This document shows positions 9,022-18,207 of a DNA stretch of 64,000 nt, piece by piece (the first letter of the stretch is position 1; every line of letters starts with the position of its first letter). Position numbers and translations under genes: made by a program. The DNA is from Hyphomicrobiales bacterium (GTDB lineage Bacteria > Pseudomonadota > Alphaproteobacteria > Rhizobiales > Beijerinckiaceae): contig CAKNFP010000001.1 in NCBI GenBank assembly GCA_930633525.1, positions 4,215,501-4,279,500 of the forward strand, given 5' to 3'. The notes beneath the pieces are model-generated. The model saw only the letters and a list, made by a program, of their open reading frames with translations, did not search any database and was not told where the DNA came from.

Positions 9022-10152
9022 ATGCGAAAGTCGGTTTTGGCAGTTGTGGGTCTTGTCGCTCTGGCCTCTGCCGGCGCCTTCATGCTCGACCGCGGCGGCA
9101 CGGACATATCGGCCGAGGTCAAACGGCTGAAGGAAGTCGTCTTCGGCGAAGCGCGCGCGCGCGACCAAAGCGCCGCGCCGGTACGGCAGCAGGCAGCGGC
9201 CATGCCGGTTGAGGCTGTTCGGCCAAGGCGCGGAGAAGCCACATCCGATATTCTGGCCGTCGGCGGGCTCCAATCCGATGAATCGGTGATCGTCTCGTCG
9301 GAAATCGCGGGCCGTGTTGCCGAAATCCTTTTCAAGGAGGGCCAGCAGGTCAATGCGGGAGCCGCACTCGTCAAGCTCGACGGCTCCTTGACGCAGGCCG
9401 AACTCGATGACGCGCAGGCGCGGCTCGATCTGGCGGAATCCAACTACAAGCGCACAAATGTCCTCGCGAAGGGCGGCAATGCCACCCAGCGCGCCAACGA
9501 CGAGGCTTTCGCCGGCCTCGCGACGGCCCGGGCGACCCTGTCCCTCATTCAAGCACGCTTCGACAAGCTGTCGATCCAGGCGCCTTTCCCCGGCGTGCTC
9601 GGCATCCGCAAGGTCTCCGTGGGCGCCTATCTCAGCCCCGGCGCCGCCATCGTCAACCTGGAAAAGATCGACGCCCTCAAGGTCGACTTCAAAGTGCCCG
9701 AAATCTATCTGTCGCGCGTCTCCGTGGGACAGACGATCGAGCTGACGGTCGACGCCCTCCCGGGCCGCATCTTCACCGGAACCATCTATGCCATCGACCC
9801 CATGGTCGACGTGAATGGCCGCGCGCTCACCATCCGCGCTCGCCTGCCAAACCCGGATCTGACCCTGCGGCCCGGACTGTTCGCCCGCATCACCGTCAAG
9901 GGCCAGAGCGTCCAGAGTGTCTCGCTCGTGCCGGAAGAAGCCGTTGTGCCGCGCGGCAAGGATTCGCTCATTTACCAGATCGTCGATGGCAAGGCCGTGG
10001 AGACCAAGGTCCGCCTTGGCAGCCGCAAGGCCGGCGAGGTCGAAGTCCTCGAGGGCCTGATCGCCGATGCCCCGGTGGTGACATCGGGACAATCGCGGCT
10101 GCGTGACGGCGTCCGCGTGGAGGTGGTCGCCAGCTCGCTGCGGCAGACCTGA
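9022..10152 (+). CDS. RND efflux periplasmic adaptor (membrane fusion protein)
   Basis: Periplasmic adaptor linking the downstream RND pump to an outer-membrane channel. 376 residues from ATG 9022, with an N-terminal anchor/signal (SVLAVVGLVALASAGAFML). It has the lipoyl half-motifs (VSSEIAGRVAEILFKEGQQVNAG and FPGVLGIRKVSVGAYLSPG) on either side of a short alpha hairpin, then a beta-barrel (VDFKVPEIYLSRVSVGQTIELTVD). The RND gene begins 96 bp downstream, so they are probably one operon. No outer-membrane factor is adjacent. An upstream-facing long frame on the other strand is a shadow. Confidence 0.93.
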   Translation: MRKSVLAVVGLVALASAGAFMLDRGGTDISAEVKRLKEVVFGEARARDQSAAPVRQQAAAMPVEAVRPRRGEATSDILAVGGLQSDESVIVSSEIAGRVAEILFKEGQQVNAGAALVKLDGSLTQAELDDAQARLDLAESNYKRTNVLAKGGNATQRANDEAFAGLATARATLSLIQARFDKLSIQAPFPGVLGIRKVSVGAYLSPGAAIVNLEKIDALKVDFKVPEIYLSRVSVGQTIELTVDALPGRIFTGTIYAIDPMVDVNGRALTIRARLPNPDLTLRPGLFARITVKGQSVQSVSLVPEEAVVPRGKDSLIYQIVDGKAVETKVRLGSRKAGEVEVLEGLIADAPVVTSGQSRLRDGVRVEVVASSLRQT

Positions 10153-10248
10153 CCCCCGAGCCGCGCATTTTCACTGACTTTTACCGTCCCGCATTGATTT
10201 CAGGCTACGCCCGACGCGTTCCGGACCCCTTCGAAAGGCACGGCTGAT

Positions 10249-13200
10249 ATGGGTTTTTCCGAGCTCTGCATCCGCCGGCCGGTCTTCGCGACAGTGCTTA
10301 GCCTGATCATCGTGCTGATCGGCGCGGTCTCGTACCAGCGCCTGACCGTGCGCGAGTATCCCAATATCGACGAGCCCGTGGTTTCTGTGACCACGACTTA
10401 TCCCGGCGCCTCGGCCACCATCATGGAAAGCCAGGTGACGCAGGTGCTCGAAGGCTCGATCGCGGGCATCGCCGGCATCGACGTTCTGGAATCCACAAGC
10501 CGCTCGGAATCGAGCCGCATCACTGTTCGCTTCCGTCTCGGGATCGACGCCGACGTGGCCGCGAGCGATGTACGCGATCGCGTCAGCCGCGTACGCCGGC
10601 GCCTGCCGGATGAAATCGACGAGCCGGTCATCGCGAAAGTGGAAGCCGACGCTCAGCCGATCATCTTCATCTCGTTCATGGCCACCAACATGAACGCGCT
10701 GGAGTTGACGGACTATATCGACCGCTATGTCACCAACCGCCTGAAGAACCTGACCGGCGTCGCGGACGTCAGCATCTTCGGAGAGCGGCGTTATGCCATG
10801 CGTATCTGGGTCGATCGCGAACGCCTGGCCGCCTACAATCTGACTGTCCAGGACATCGAGGCGGCGCTACGCGCCCAAAACGTCGAGCTCCCGTCCGGCC
10901 GCATCGAGAGCCGGGACCGCGAATTCACCGTGCTCTCCCGCACGGGCCTGACGAATGCCCAACAGTTCGAGAATATCGTCGTCAAGCTGTCCGGCAACTA
11001 CCAGGTCAAGCTGAAGGACATCGCCCGCGTCGAGCTCGGCGCGGCGGATCAGCGGCGAGATGGGCGCTACAATGGCCAGACGAGCGTCACCGTCGGCATT
11101 ATCAAGCAGGCGGTCGCCAACCCGCTCGATGTGTCGCAAGCGCTCAGGGCGGTGCTGCCCGACATCAGCGCGTCGCTGCCCGACGGCGTGACCGCCGAGA
11201 TCGCCAACGACAACGCCGTCTTCATCGATCGCTCGATCCAGAGCGTCTTTCACACCATTCTCGAGGCCATCGTCCTCGTCGTTCTCGTCATCCTGTTCTT
11301 CCTGCGCTCATTCCGCGCCTCGCTCATTCCCATCGTGACGATCCCGATCTCACTGATCGCGACCTTTACGCTGATGTATGCGCTCGGATTCAGCATCAAC
11401 ACGCTGACCCTGCTCGCCATGGTGCTGGCGATCGGCCTCGTGGTGGACGACGCCATCGTGGTGCTCGAGAACATCCACCGTCATGTCGAGCATGGCATGA
11501 AGCCGAAGGCAGCGGCCATCAAGGGCATCAAGGAGATCGGCTTCGCCGTCATCGCCATGACGCTCACGCTCGTGGCGGTCTACGCACCGGTGGCCTTCTC
11601 GCCGGGCCGCACGGGCCGCTTGTTCCTGGAGTTCGCGCTGACACTCGCCGGCGCGGTTCTGGTGTCGGGCTTTGTCGCGCTGACGCTGACGCCGATGATG
11701 TGCTCGAAGATTCTCAGGCACGAGCCCAATCCCGGCCTCCTCTTCAGGGTGCTTGAGCGTGGCTTCAATGCCTTCGAGAACGGCTATCGCCGCTTGCTCG
11801 TTGCCACGCTCAAGGTCCGCTTCCTCATCATCCTGCTGGCGCTCGGCGTCGCCGGCATGAGCGGCTATTATTTCACGCATCTCCGCGCGGAGCTTGCGCC
11901 GGTCGAGGATCGCGGCGTCGTCATGATTCGCGGCAGCGGCCCCGAAGGCGCCACCCTCGCCTATATGAGCCGCTATTCCCGCCAGATCGAGGACATGCTC
12001 CGTGAGGTTCCGGAGATGCAGTCGGTCCTGGTCATTCTGGGCTTCCCGGAAATCACCGATTTCATGATCGTCGGCCGCCTGAAGGACTGGGATGCTCGCC
12101 AGCGCAGCCAGCAGGAAATTGCCGCGACGATGCGCGCCAAGCTCGCGCGCATTCCCGGCGTCCAAGCTTACGCCAACAATCCAGCTTCGCTTGGGCAGCG
12201 CGGGTCGTCCCGTCCCATAGAATTCATCCTGCAGACCTCCGGCACCTACGAGGAGTTGCAGGGCTATGTCGACACCTTCCTCAAGCGGGTCGGTGACTAT
12301 CCAGGGTTTATCAATCTGGAATCGGACCTCAAGCTGAACAAGCCCGAGTTCCGCATCGAGCTGGATCGCGCGAAGGTGGCCGATCTCGGCCTCGACGTAT
12401 CGGTCATCGGCCGGACGCTGGAAACGCTACTCGGCGGGCGCCAGGTCACCCGTTTTGAGGTGGAAGGCGAGCAGTACGACGTCTATGTGCAAATGGCGGC
12501 GGAGGATCGCGCCTCGCCATCGACGCTGTCCACCATCTTCCTGCGCGCGCCCAACGGGCAAATGGTGCAGCTGTCCAACATCGTCAGAGTGTCCGAATCC
12601 GTCGCGCCCAAGGAACTTCGACGCTTCAACCAGCTGAGATCGGCCACCATTTCAGCCAACCTCGCACCGGGCTACGCACTGGGTGACGGCCTTGCCTATC
12701 TGGAAAAGGCAGCGCAGGAGGTTCTTCCCGCGGCGGTGCAGACCGACTTCGGTGGGCAGAGCCGGGAGTTCCATTCGTCGAGCCAGAGCCTCGCGGTCGT
12801 GTTCGTGCTGGCGCTTGGCTTCATCTACCTCGTCCTGGCCGCGCAGTTTGAGAGCTTCCGCGACCCCGTGATCATCCTGCTGACCGTGCCGTTGTCGATG
12901 ACGGGTGCTCTCGCCGCCCTTTACTACGCCGGCGGCACGCTCAACGTGTATTCGCAGATCGGCCTCGTGACCCTCGTCGGCCTCATAACCAAGCACGGCA
13001 TTCTCATCGTCGAGTTCGCCAACCAGCAACAGGAGAACGGCAAGACCCGTCTCACCGCTGTGGTCGAAGCGGCAACGCTGCGCCTGCGGCCAATCCTGAT
13101 GACGACCGGCGCCATGGTGCTCGGCGCCGTGCCGCTCGCGCTCGCGGAAGGCGCGGGCGCCGAGAGCCGCCAACAGATCGGCCTCGTCATTGTCGGCGGC

Positions 13201-13359
13201 CTCACCCTCGGCACGCTGCTGACCCTGTTCGTGGTGCCCACCGTCTACAGCCTGGTTGGCCGCATCCACAAACCCCATGAGGAGCATGACGACGCCCATG
13301 TGCATCATCCTCACCCCAAGGGCGCCACGCCGTCCGGGCATCTGACACCGGCTGAGTGA
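10249..13359 (+). CDS. RND multidrug efflux permease (HAE1 family, AcrB/MexB-like)
   Basis: Proton-driven inner-membrane exporter of hydrophobic or amphiphilic compounds. 1036 residues, the usual length. It starts MGFSELCIRRPVFATVLSL, typical of the MdtB/MexF-like HAE1 branch. The proton-relay residues are present: paired Asp in TM4 at about 400-401 (GLVVDDAIVVLENIHRH) and Lys in TM10 at about 915 (GLITKHGILIVEFANQ). The C-terminal tail is His-rich (HEEHDDAHVHHPHPKG), which is not required for pumping and might bind metal. Operon with the adaptor upstream. Substrate unknown. Confidence 0.95.
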   Translation: MGFSELCIRRPVFATVLSLIIVLIGAVSYQRLTVREYPNIDEPVVSVTTTYPGASATIMESQVTQVLEGSIAGIAGIDVLESTSRSESSRITVRFRLGIDADVAASDVRDRVSRVRRRLPDEIDEPVIAKVEADAQPIIFISFMATNMNALELTDYIDRYVTNRLKNLTGVADVSIFGERRYAMRIWVDRERLAAYNLTVQDIEAALRAQNVELPSGRIESRDREFTVLSRTGLTNAQQFENIVVKLSGNYQVKLKDIARVELGAADQRRDGRYNGQTSVTVGIIKQAVANPLDVSQALRAVLPDISASLPDGVTAEIANDNAVFIDRSIQSVFHTILEAIVLVVLVILFFLRSFRASLIPIVTIPISLIATFTLMYALGFSINTLTLLAMVLAIGLVVDDAIVVLENIHRHVEHGMKPKAAAIKGIKEIGFAVIAMTLTLVAVYAPVAFSPGRTGRLFLEFALTLAGAVLVSGFVALTLTPMMCSKILRHEPNPGLLFRVLERGFNAFENGYRRLLVATLKVRFLIILLALGVAGMSGYYFTHLRAELAPVEDRGVVMIRGSGPEGATLAYMSRYSRQIEDMLREVPEMQSVLVILGFPEITDFMIVGRLKDWDARQRSQQEIAATMRAKLARIPGVQAYANNPASLGQRGSSRPIEFILQTSGTYEELQGYVDTFLKRVGDYPGFINLESDLKLNKPEFRIELDRAKVADLGLDVSVIGRTLETLLGGRQVTRFEVEGEQYDVYVQMAAEDRASPSTLSTIFLRAPNGQMVQLSNIVRVSESVAPKELRRFNQLRSATISANLAPGYALGDGLAYLEKAAQEVLPAAVQTDFGGQSREFHSSSQSLAVVFVLALGFIYLVLAAQFESFRDPVIILLTVPLSMTGALAALYYAGGTLNVYSQIGLVTLVGLITKHGILIVEFANQQQENGKTRLTAVVEAATLRLRPILMTTGAMVLGAVPLALAEGAGAESRQQIGLVIVGGLTLGTLLTLFVVPTVYSLVGRIHKPHEEHDDAHVHHPHPKGATPSGHLTPAE

Positions 13360-13495
13360 CCTCCGGGGAATAAAGGCGCGGAAGATTTCTGCGTAAAGCC
13401 CACGGGTTGACCATTGCCATCGCACAAACGGCGAATTATGGTCCGCCCCGCTCGCAAGACTTGCGTCGCCGAGGGTGACGAAGCGTGCACCGCGT

Positions 13496-13570
13496 TGGGG
13501 CGTCGCCAAGTGGTAAGGCAGCGGATTTTGATTCCGCCATGCGGAGGTTCGAATCCTCCCGCCCCAGCCA
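13496..13570 (+). tRNA. tRNA-Gln (anticodon TTG)
   Basis: 75 nt including an encoded CCA end. The acceptor stem TGGGGCG pairs with CGCCCCA, discriminator G. The anticodon stem GCGGA/TCCGC carries the loop TTTTGAT with anticodon TTG, reading CAA. The D arm (GCC AAGTGGTAA GGC) and the T arm (GGAGG TTCGAAT CCTCC) are standard. A T-run follows at about 13575. Confidence 0.97.
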
Positions 13571-13893
13571 GACCTTTTTCACCGCTAGGAATGTTTCTAA
13601 GGCTCCGCGCGACTGTCTCGCTTCGGATTGTCTGCGACGTCGCGGCTGCCGGTCACTCCTGAGATGGTTGGAACGATCCCGCCGCGATGACCCTCGAGGT
13701 GATCATCCCAGCTGCGGCATTCCGTTATAGTCCCCTCATGGAAACGACCAGCGGCAGCGCGGGTCTGCTTCGGGACGGCGACGGACGTGACGCTGGCGGA
13801 ACCGACCCTTGAATGCTTCTATCCAGCGGATGCCGCGACACGCGCTGCCTTGTTGGCAGCGCCATTGTCCCCGGATGCCGTGGGAGCCTCATC
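13571..13893. other. Intergenic region after tRNA-Gln
   Basis: Holds a short T-run just after the tRNA and no convincing gene. Sequence next to a tRNA 3' end is a common integration site, but I see no integrase and no repeat of the tRNA 3' end in the window. Confidence 0.4.
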
Positions 13894-14223
13894 ATGAGCG
13901 TGACCTATCTCATCGAGTTCGACGTCAAGCTAACGGAACGGGACCGCTTCCTCGCTCTCGTCAACGGTGTCATGGATGCCATGCGCAGCGAGGACAACTT
14001 CAGGAACGCGGTGCTGCACCGCGACCCCGCCAACGACCATCATTTCATGCTGTACGAGACCTGGGCAAACCACCAGGACGTGGTCGACGTGCAACTCAAC
14101 CGCCCATATCGCGCAGCCTGGCACGCGGCGCTGCCGGATCTGCTGCAGGAGCCACGGCTCATCAGCATGTGGGAGCCGATCAGGATCGACCCGCCCCTCG
14201 TTGCTCCAGCGAAGAGCCCCTGA
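13894..14223 (+). CDS. Putative quinol monooxygenase, ABM-domain protein
   Basis: 109-residue small protein of the antibiotic biosynthesis monooxygenase fold (YgiN-like dimeric alpha-beta barrel). ATG 13894 (MSVTYLIEFDVK) is chosen because GGGAGCC lies just upstream; the longer reading from 13813 is Cys/Arg-rich and unlike the family. The pattern is typical: a first strand, helix LTERDRFLALVNGVMDAMRSEDNFRNAVLHRD, then HHFMLYETWANHQDVVDVQLNRPYR. Members oxidise quinols or act in small-molecule detoxification; the actual substrate here is unknown. It is convergent with the RpiR-type gene. Confidence 0.8.
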   Translation: MSVTYLIEFDVKLTERDRFLALVNGVMDAMRSEDNFRNAVLHRDPANDHHFMLYETWANHQDVVDVQLNRPYRAAWHAALPDLLQEPRLISMWEPIRIDPPLVAPAKSP

Positions 14224-14278
14224 TGTCGCTCTGCTTCCAGCCTAGGCCGCTGGGACAGAACTCGTCGGAGCGGAAAAC

Positions 14279-14312
14279 GGCAGTGAAGGCGGCCCTAGCT
14301 TCCGTCACTGCC
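14279..14312. terminator. Inverted repeat between convergent genes
   Basis: GGCAGTGA and TCACTGCC form an 8-bp perfect stem with an 18-nt loop between the monooxygenase and the RpiR-type gene, which are convergent. It is a plausible bidirectional terminator although a T-run is missing. Confidence 0.4.
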
Positions 14313-14320
14313 CTCCCGGG

Positions 14321-15346
14321 TCACCCGCCGTGCCCGCCTGACGGCGCTTTGCCAGCGAGCCCCTGTTTGCCGGCTGGCCCATGCGCGGCCGGCAGGCGGA
14401 GATCGGCCAGGCTGTCCTTCACATCACGCAGACGCTTGAGCAAAGGCTCGCCGAAATGCAGGGCGACGGCGGTCACGATGATGTCCAGCACCACCGCATG
14501 GGCGATCCGCGACCTCATCGGCGCGTAGACCTCCGTATTCTCATGCGCGTTGATCGCGAGCAGGATGTCGGCCGCGGCGGCGACCGCCGTGCCAGGCTTG
14601 GTGAGACCGATGACGCAGGCGCCAACCTCCCTCGCTTTCGTGGCCATCTTCACCGTGTCGCGGATCTCGCCCGTATAGGAAAAGCACAGCACCACGTCAC
14701 GCGGCCCGAGCGTGGCGGCCGCCATGCGCTGCAAATGCGTGTCGACATAGGCCATCACGGGCAGCCCTAAACGCATGAGCTTGTGCTGCGCCTCGATGGC
14801 GAGAATGCTGGCCGCGCCGGCGCCGAAGCAATCGATGCGGCGCGCCGCAACAATCGTCTGCACGGCTCGCATCAGTGCCTCGCGATTGAGCGATTGGCGA
14901 ACCGTGTTGAGGACATGAATACTCGAATCGAAAATCTTGTCCGCAACCTCGTCCAGCGTGTCCTGAGTCCGGACCTCGCTATGGAGATAGGGTGTGCCGG
15001 AGACGATGCTCTGCCCGATGAGCAACTTGAGATCGGGAAAGCGCGACTGGCCAAGTGAACGCACGAAGCGCAGTACGGTCGGTTGGCTCACCCCGACCGA
15101 CGCGGCCAGTTCGGCGATCGACATGCGAATAATCCGCTCGGGATGATCCAGAACGAAATCGGCAACCTTGCGCTCCGACGGCGACAATTGCGCCCGTTGG
15201 GCCGCGATCTTGTCCAGGAAACGTGACGCGTCCTGCATCAGCGATCCGCTGGCTTCCTTGACGCCGGCGCGCCGGTCGTGTGGGGTACCAGTTGCATCCG
15301 ACGCCATGGCTTCACCTTGGTCCCACTGCATATTCACCGTCGTCAT
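14321..15346 (-). CDS. RpiR/MurR-family transcriptional regulator (HTH plus SIS domain)
   Basis: Sugar-phosphate- or ligand-responsive DNA-binding regulator. Up to 341 residues; starts at 15346, 15331 or 15307 are all possible, the last with AAGGTG upstream. An N-terminal helix-turn-helix (SPSERKVADFVLDHPERIIRMSIAELAASVGVSQPTVLRFVRSLG, residues 54-98) is followed by a SIS phosphosugar-binding domain (about 130-290; FGAGAASILA, CFSYTGEIRDTVK). Four 15-bp palindromes resembling known RpiR/HexR operators lie upstream of this gene, of the divergent D-cysteine desulfhydrase pair, and of the nearby binding-protein gene, so I infer autoregulation and local control. Confidence 0.9.
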   Translation of the reverse strand: MTTVNMQWDQGEAMASDATGTPHDRRAGVKEASGSLMQDASRFLDKIAAQRAQLSPSERKVADFVLDHPERIIRMSIAELAASVGVSQPTVLRFVRSLGQSRFPDLKLLIGQSIVSGTPYLHSEVRTQDTLDEVADKIFDSSIHVLNTVRQSLNREALMRAVQTIVAARRIDCFGAGAASILAIEAQHKLMRLGLPVMAYVDTHLQRMAAATLGPRDVVLCFSYTGEIRDTVKMATKAREVGACVIGLTKPGTAVAAAADILLAINAHENTEVYAPMRSRIAHAVVLDIIVTAVALHFGEPLLKRLRDVKDSLADLRLPAAHGPAGKQGLAGKAPSGGHGG

Positions 15347-15451
15347 CCCTGCAAGACCATTCCACGTCGCTCAGGACCGCACCGGCCGCTGCACCCATCG
15401 ACGCGCGCCCTGCACCGATTCGCGACCGCTTGGACGTCGAGCCGGGATTCA

Positions 15452-15466
15452 TGTAATTTTTCTCCA
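15452..15466. promoter_or_regulatory. Candidate RpiR-type operator 1
   Basis: On the minus strand it reads TGGAGAAAAATTACA, matching 11 of 15 positions of TGTAGTTTAATTACA, with an intact ATTACA half. It lies about 106 bp upstream of the RpiR gene start and could mediate autoregulation. The weakest of four related boxes. Confidence 0.35.
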
Positions 15467-15723
15467 AAAAACACCCGTGAATGACCGGTGATTCAGCAGC
15501 ACGGACGGCCCCGTGATCACAACGCAAATCGATACATTAGAGTTATTTTTCAAAAAGAGACCGGCGTTTCAACCCCCGATTGTGAAATTCCCGAGATTAC
15601 CAGGCACTTCGTATTGAAACATCGGTGAAATATCACACAGCAGGTAATTCTCTGCGACCGCATCGATAAATTATAGGGCTCTTCGCCGAGAATTCCGGAT
15701 AAATCTGCGACCATCGCGACCGT

Positions 15724-15738
15724 CGTAATAAAGCTACA
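15724..15738. promoter_or_regulatory. Candidate RpiR-type operator 2
   Basis: CGTAATAAAGCTACA; its reverse complement TGTAGCTTTATTACG matches 12 of 15 positions of TGTAGTTTAATTACA. It lies 183 bp before the desulfhydrase start codon. Confidence 0.45.
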
Positions 15739-15920
15739 AATCCCTCGCGAAGGCGACAGTCGCGGTGTATGCTCCGTGATCCGCTTGAGCTTGCCATAGG
15801 GAATCTGGGGCTGAGATCTGAATAGGGAAGGTGTCGCCGGGCAGGAGCCTCTCCAGCCGACGGGCGGCACCCGACACTTTGGCTTTGCCCGGGACAATCA
15901 GAACAATCCAGGAAACGACC

Positions 15921-16949
15921 ATGCCCGCCACGCAGCGTGACCCGACCACAGGTCTTGAACGCCTCACTCTGTCACACCTGCCGACTCCGCTGGATGATGC
16001 CCCCAGGCTCGCCCGAGCGATCGGCATTGCGAGCCTCGCGATCAAGCGGGAGGACATGGCCGGCTATGCGCTCGGCGGCAACAAGCTGCGGCAGCTCGAT
16101 TTCATTCTGGCGGAAGCGCTCGCCGCCGGCGCGGATATGCTGGTCACGACAGCAGGCAGCCAATCCAATTTCTGCAGGTCGCTCGCCGGAGCCGCCGCCA
16201 AGCTCGGGCTTGGTTGTCATTTGCACCTTCGCGCCGCGATGGGGACCGAGCGAGTGGGCAATCTCCTGCTGGATGACATCTTCGGCGCGACCATTACCTT
16301 CACAGCCGTGACAGATCCCTGGGACCGGACCGTCGCCAACGAACTCGACGCCATCGCCGCCGACTACGCGGCCAAGGGCCGCAATCCCTTCATCGTGCAG
16401 CTGACGGGCGTTAGCGCCGCTGTCGGCGTCTGCGGCTGGATGTCGGGGGCGGCCGAGCTGACCAGGGATTTTGCGGCGCGTGGCGCGGTTCCGGACGTCA
16501 TGGTGGCGGTCTGCGGCTCCGGCCTCTCGCTGGCGGGCCTCGCGCTGGGTTTCAAGCATCTCGGTTGCCGCACGCGTCTCCTCGGCATCAGTGCCCAGCA
16601 ACCGGCACCCCGCCTCAAGGCATGGATTTGCGGCACAGCGGATGAGGCCTCGACACTGCTCGGCATCGACACGCGGCTGACGGACGATGATTTCGACATC
16701 ATCGACAGCGAGATCGCGCCGGGTTACGGCAAGCCCTCGCCGGCGAGCCTGGCGGCGGTGCGCCTCGCCGGGCGATTGGAAGGCCTGGTGCTCGACCCCG
16801 TCTATACCGGCAAGGGCATGGCCGGCCTCGCCACCGCGGCACGGACAGGCGTGATCAAGCCGGAACATTCCGTCGTCTTCCTGCATTCCGGCGGCACACC
16901 CGGTCTCTTCACCCATGCGGAAGCGCTCGCGCCGGAGGCGGCGGCGTGA
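15921..16949 (+). CDS. D-cysteine desulfhydrase / ACC deaminase-family PLP enzyme
   Basis: PLP enzyme of the fold-type II family that includes D-cysteine desulfhydrase (DcyD) and 1-aminocyclopropane-1-carboxylate deaminase. 342 residues from ATG 15921 (MPATQRDPTT). The PLP lysine is K55 in LGGNKLRQLDF; TTAGSQSNFCRSLAGAAAKLG and the Gly-rich AVCGSGLSLAGLALG segment (phosphate loop) fit the family. Members act on D-amino acids, so a D-cysteine or related substrate is likely but not proven. Its stop overlaps the start of the deacylase gene (GTGA), so both are made together. A candidate RpiR-type box lies upstream. Confidence 0.85.
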   Translation: MPATQRDPTTGLERLTLSHLPTPLDDAPRLARAIGIASLAIKREDMAGYALGGNKLRQLDFILAEALAAGADMLVTTAGSQSNFCRSLAGAAAKLGLGCHLHLRAAMGTERVGNLLLDDIFGATITFTAVTDPWDRTVANELDAIAADYAAKGRNPFIVQLTGVSAAVGVCGWMSGAAELTRDFAARGAVPDVMVAVCGSGLSLAGLALGFKHLGCRTRLLGISAQQPAPRLKAWICGTADEASTLLGIDTRLTDDDFDIIDSEIAPGYGKPSPASLAAVRLAGRLEGLVLDPVYTGKGMAGLATAARTGVIKPEHSVVFLHSGGTPGLFTHAEALAPEAAA

Positions 16950-17989
16950 GCGCAGCGTCGGAAGTCCCACAGCCTGGCCCAGCGCGGCTCGACATCCCGC
17001 TAGACGGGCCGGGACGCACCATCGGCGCGCTGCGCCTGCCTTGGTCCCACGACCGTTCCGCCTATGGCCAGATCGTCATCCCGGTGATCGTCATCAACGG
17101 CGGCCCCGGGCCGACCGTACTCTGCACAGGCGGCGTCCACGGCGATGAATATGAAGGACCGATCGTCCTCGGTGCGCTCGCCCGCGATCTCAAGTCTGAA
17201 GACATCAAGGGCCGGCTCATCATCGTGCCGACCGCCAATCCGCCGGCGGCGCTCGCCGGCCGACGCACCTCCCCCATCGACGGCGGCAATCTTGCGCGCC
17301 TGTTCCCCGGAGAAGCGAACGGCACCCTCACGAGCCAGATCGCCGAAGGCATCACGCGCCTCCTCCTGCCTGAGGCGGATTATCTCCTGGATTTCCACAG
17401 CGGTGGCAGCACGCTCGACTATCTGCCCTGCGCCTTCGGTCGTCTGCCGGCGGACAAAGCCTTGGCGGCCCGGGTGCTGGATCTGCTGGCAGCCTTCGGC
17501 GCGCCGGTGACGGCCGTGGTGAAGCGTCCCGAGGCCAAGGGGACACTCGTCGCGACGGCACTGGATCTCGGCGTCGTCGCCATGGCAACGGAACTTGGCG
17601 GAAGCGGCGGCGTCACACGCCAGACGGTTGCCATAGCCGCTGCCGGGCTGCGCCGCGCGCTCACGCATATCGGCATCCTCAGGGACAGCGTTTCAGGGGC
17701 CGACAGTGCAGCGACACGGCTGCTCGCGGTCGGCGGCGAGCATTTCCTGCGCTCACCCGGCCGCGGCCTCTTCGCGCCCGCCTTCATGCTCGGCGATACG
17801 GTTGCGGCAGGCGATGTAGCGGGCTGGCTCAGCGATCCCGAACGGCCCGAACGCGCGCCCGAACCGCTCCATTTTGCAGCGGCCGGTCTCGTCATCTGCA
17901 GGCGCGTGCCGACGCTCGCCGAGCCGGGAGACGTCCTTGTCCATCTCGGGGAGGACACGACCCCGGACGCCCTGGTCGCCGGAGTTTGA
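16946..17989 (+). CDS. Succinylglutamate desuccinylase/aspartoacylase-family zinc deacylase
   Basis: Zn-dependent hydrolase removing an acyl group from an N-acylated amino acid. 347 residues, GTG start overlapping the previous stop, so it is translationally coupled. Zinc ligands are visible: H65 and E68 in GGVHGDEYEG and H151 in LLDFHSGG, with a candidate catalytic Glu at 216 (ATELGGSGG). The family includes AstE, aspartoacylase and DoeB-type N-acetyl-diaminobutyrate deacetylases; the C-terminal ~100 residues form the beta-rich domain with FAPAFMLGDTVAAGDVAG. With the PLP enzyme upstream it suggests degradation of an N-acylated amino acid: deacylation, then deamination or desulfuration. Confidence 0.87.
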   Translation: MSAASEVPQPGPARLDIPLDGPGRTIGALRLPWSHDRSAYGQIVIPVIVINGGPGPTVLCTGGVHGDEYEGPIVLGALARDLKSEDIKGRLIIVPTANPPAALAGRRTSPIDGGNLARLFPGEANGTLTSQIAEGITRLLLPEADYLLDFHSGGSTLDYLPCAFGRLPADKALAARVLDLLAAFGAPVTAVVKRPEAKGTLVATALDLGVVAMATELGGSGGVTRQTVAIAAAGLRRALTHIGILRDSVSGADSAATRLLAVGGEHFLRSPGRGLFAPAFMLGDTVAAGDVAGWLSDPERPERAPEPLHFAAAGLVICRRVPTLAEPGDVLVHLGEDTTPDALVAGV

Positions 17990-18031
17990 CCCCTCACACC
18001 CGAGGCAAACTCTCAATCTGCGAGACGCAAG

Positions 18032-18075
18032 GATGTGGTCTGCATGGGGCGTAACGGGCCAATGCAGACCACATC
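18032..18075. repeat. 14-bp perfect inverted repeat between convergent genes
   Basis: GATGTGGTCTGCAT at 18032-18045 is matched exactly by ATGCAGACCACATC at 18062-18075, with a 16-nt loop. It lies between the ends of the deacylase (plus) and the solute-binding protein gene (minus). It could be a bidirectional terminator, though no T-run follows on either strand, or a mobile palindrome. Confidence 0.7.
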
Positions 18076-18207
18076 ATTGGCTATGTTGAGTGGCCATCCG
18101 ACGGTCGGCGCAGCGCGGACCGGCACTCCGATCAAGGGAAGGTCTGCACGGCCATCCCGGGACATGCCCGAAATGACCGCGCACTCCCCCTCTTATTCCG
18201 TCCCTTT

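Larger units (their letters stand above)
15347..15920. other. Divergent regulatory region of the RpiR gene and the desulfhydrase operon
   Basis: 574 bp without a gene, with an AT-rich centre (15450-15740) unlike the flanking coding DNA. It contains two palindrome-like boxes described separately (15452-15466 and 15724-15738). Confidence 0.5.

Noticed and set aside
13496..13893. Genomic island integrated at tRNA-Gln
   Set aside because: The sequence after the tRNA has no integrase and no repeat of the tRNA 3' end, and the following genes look like normal chromosome.
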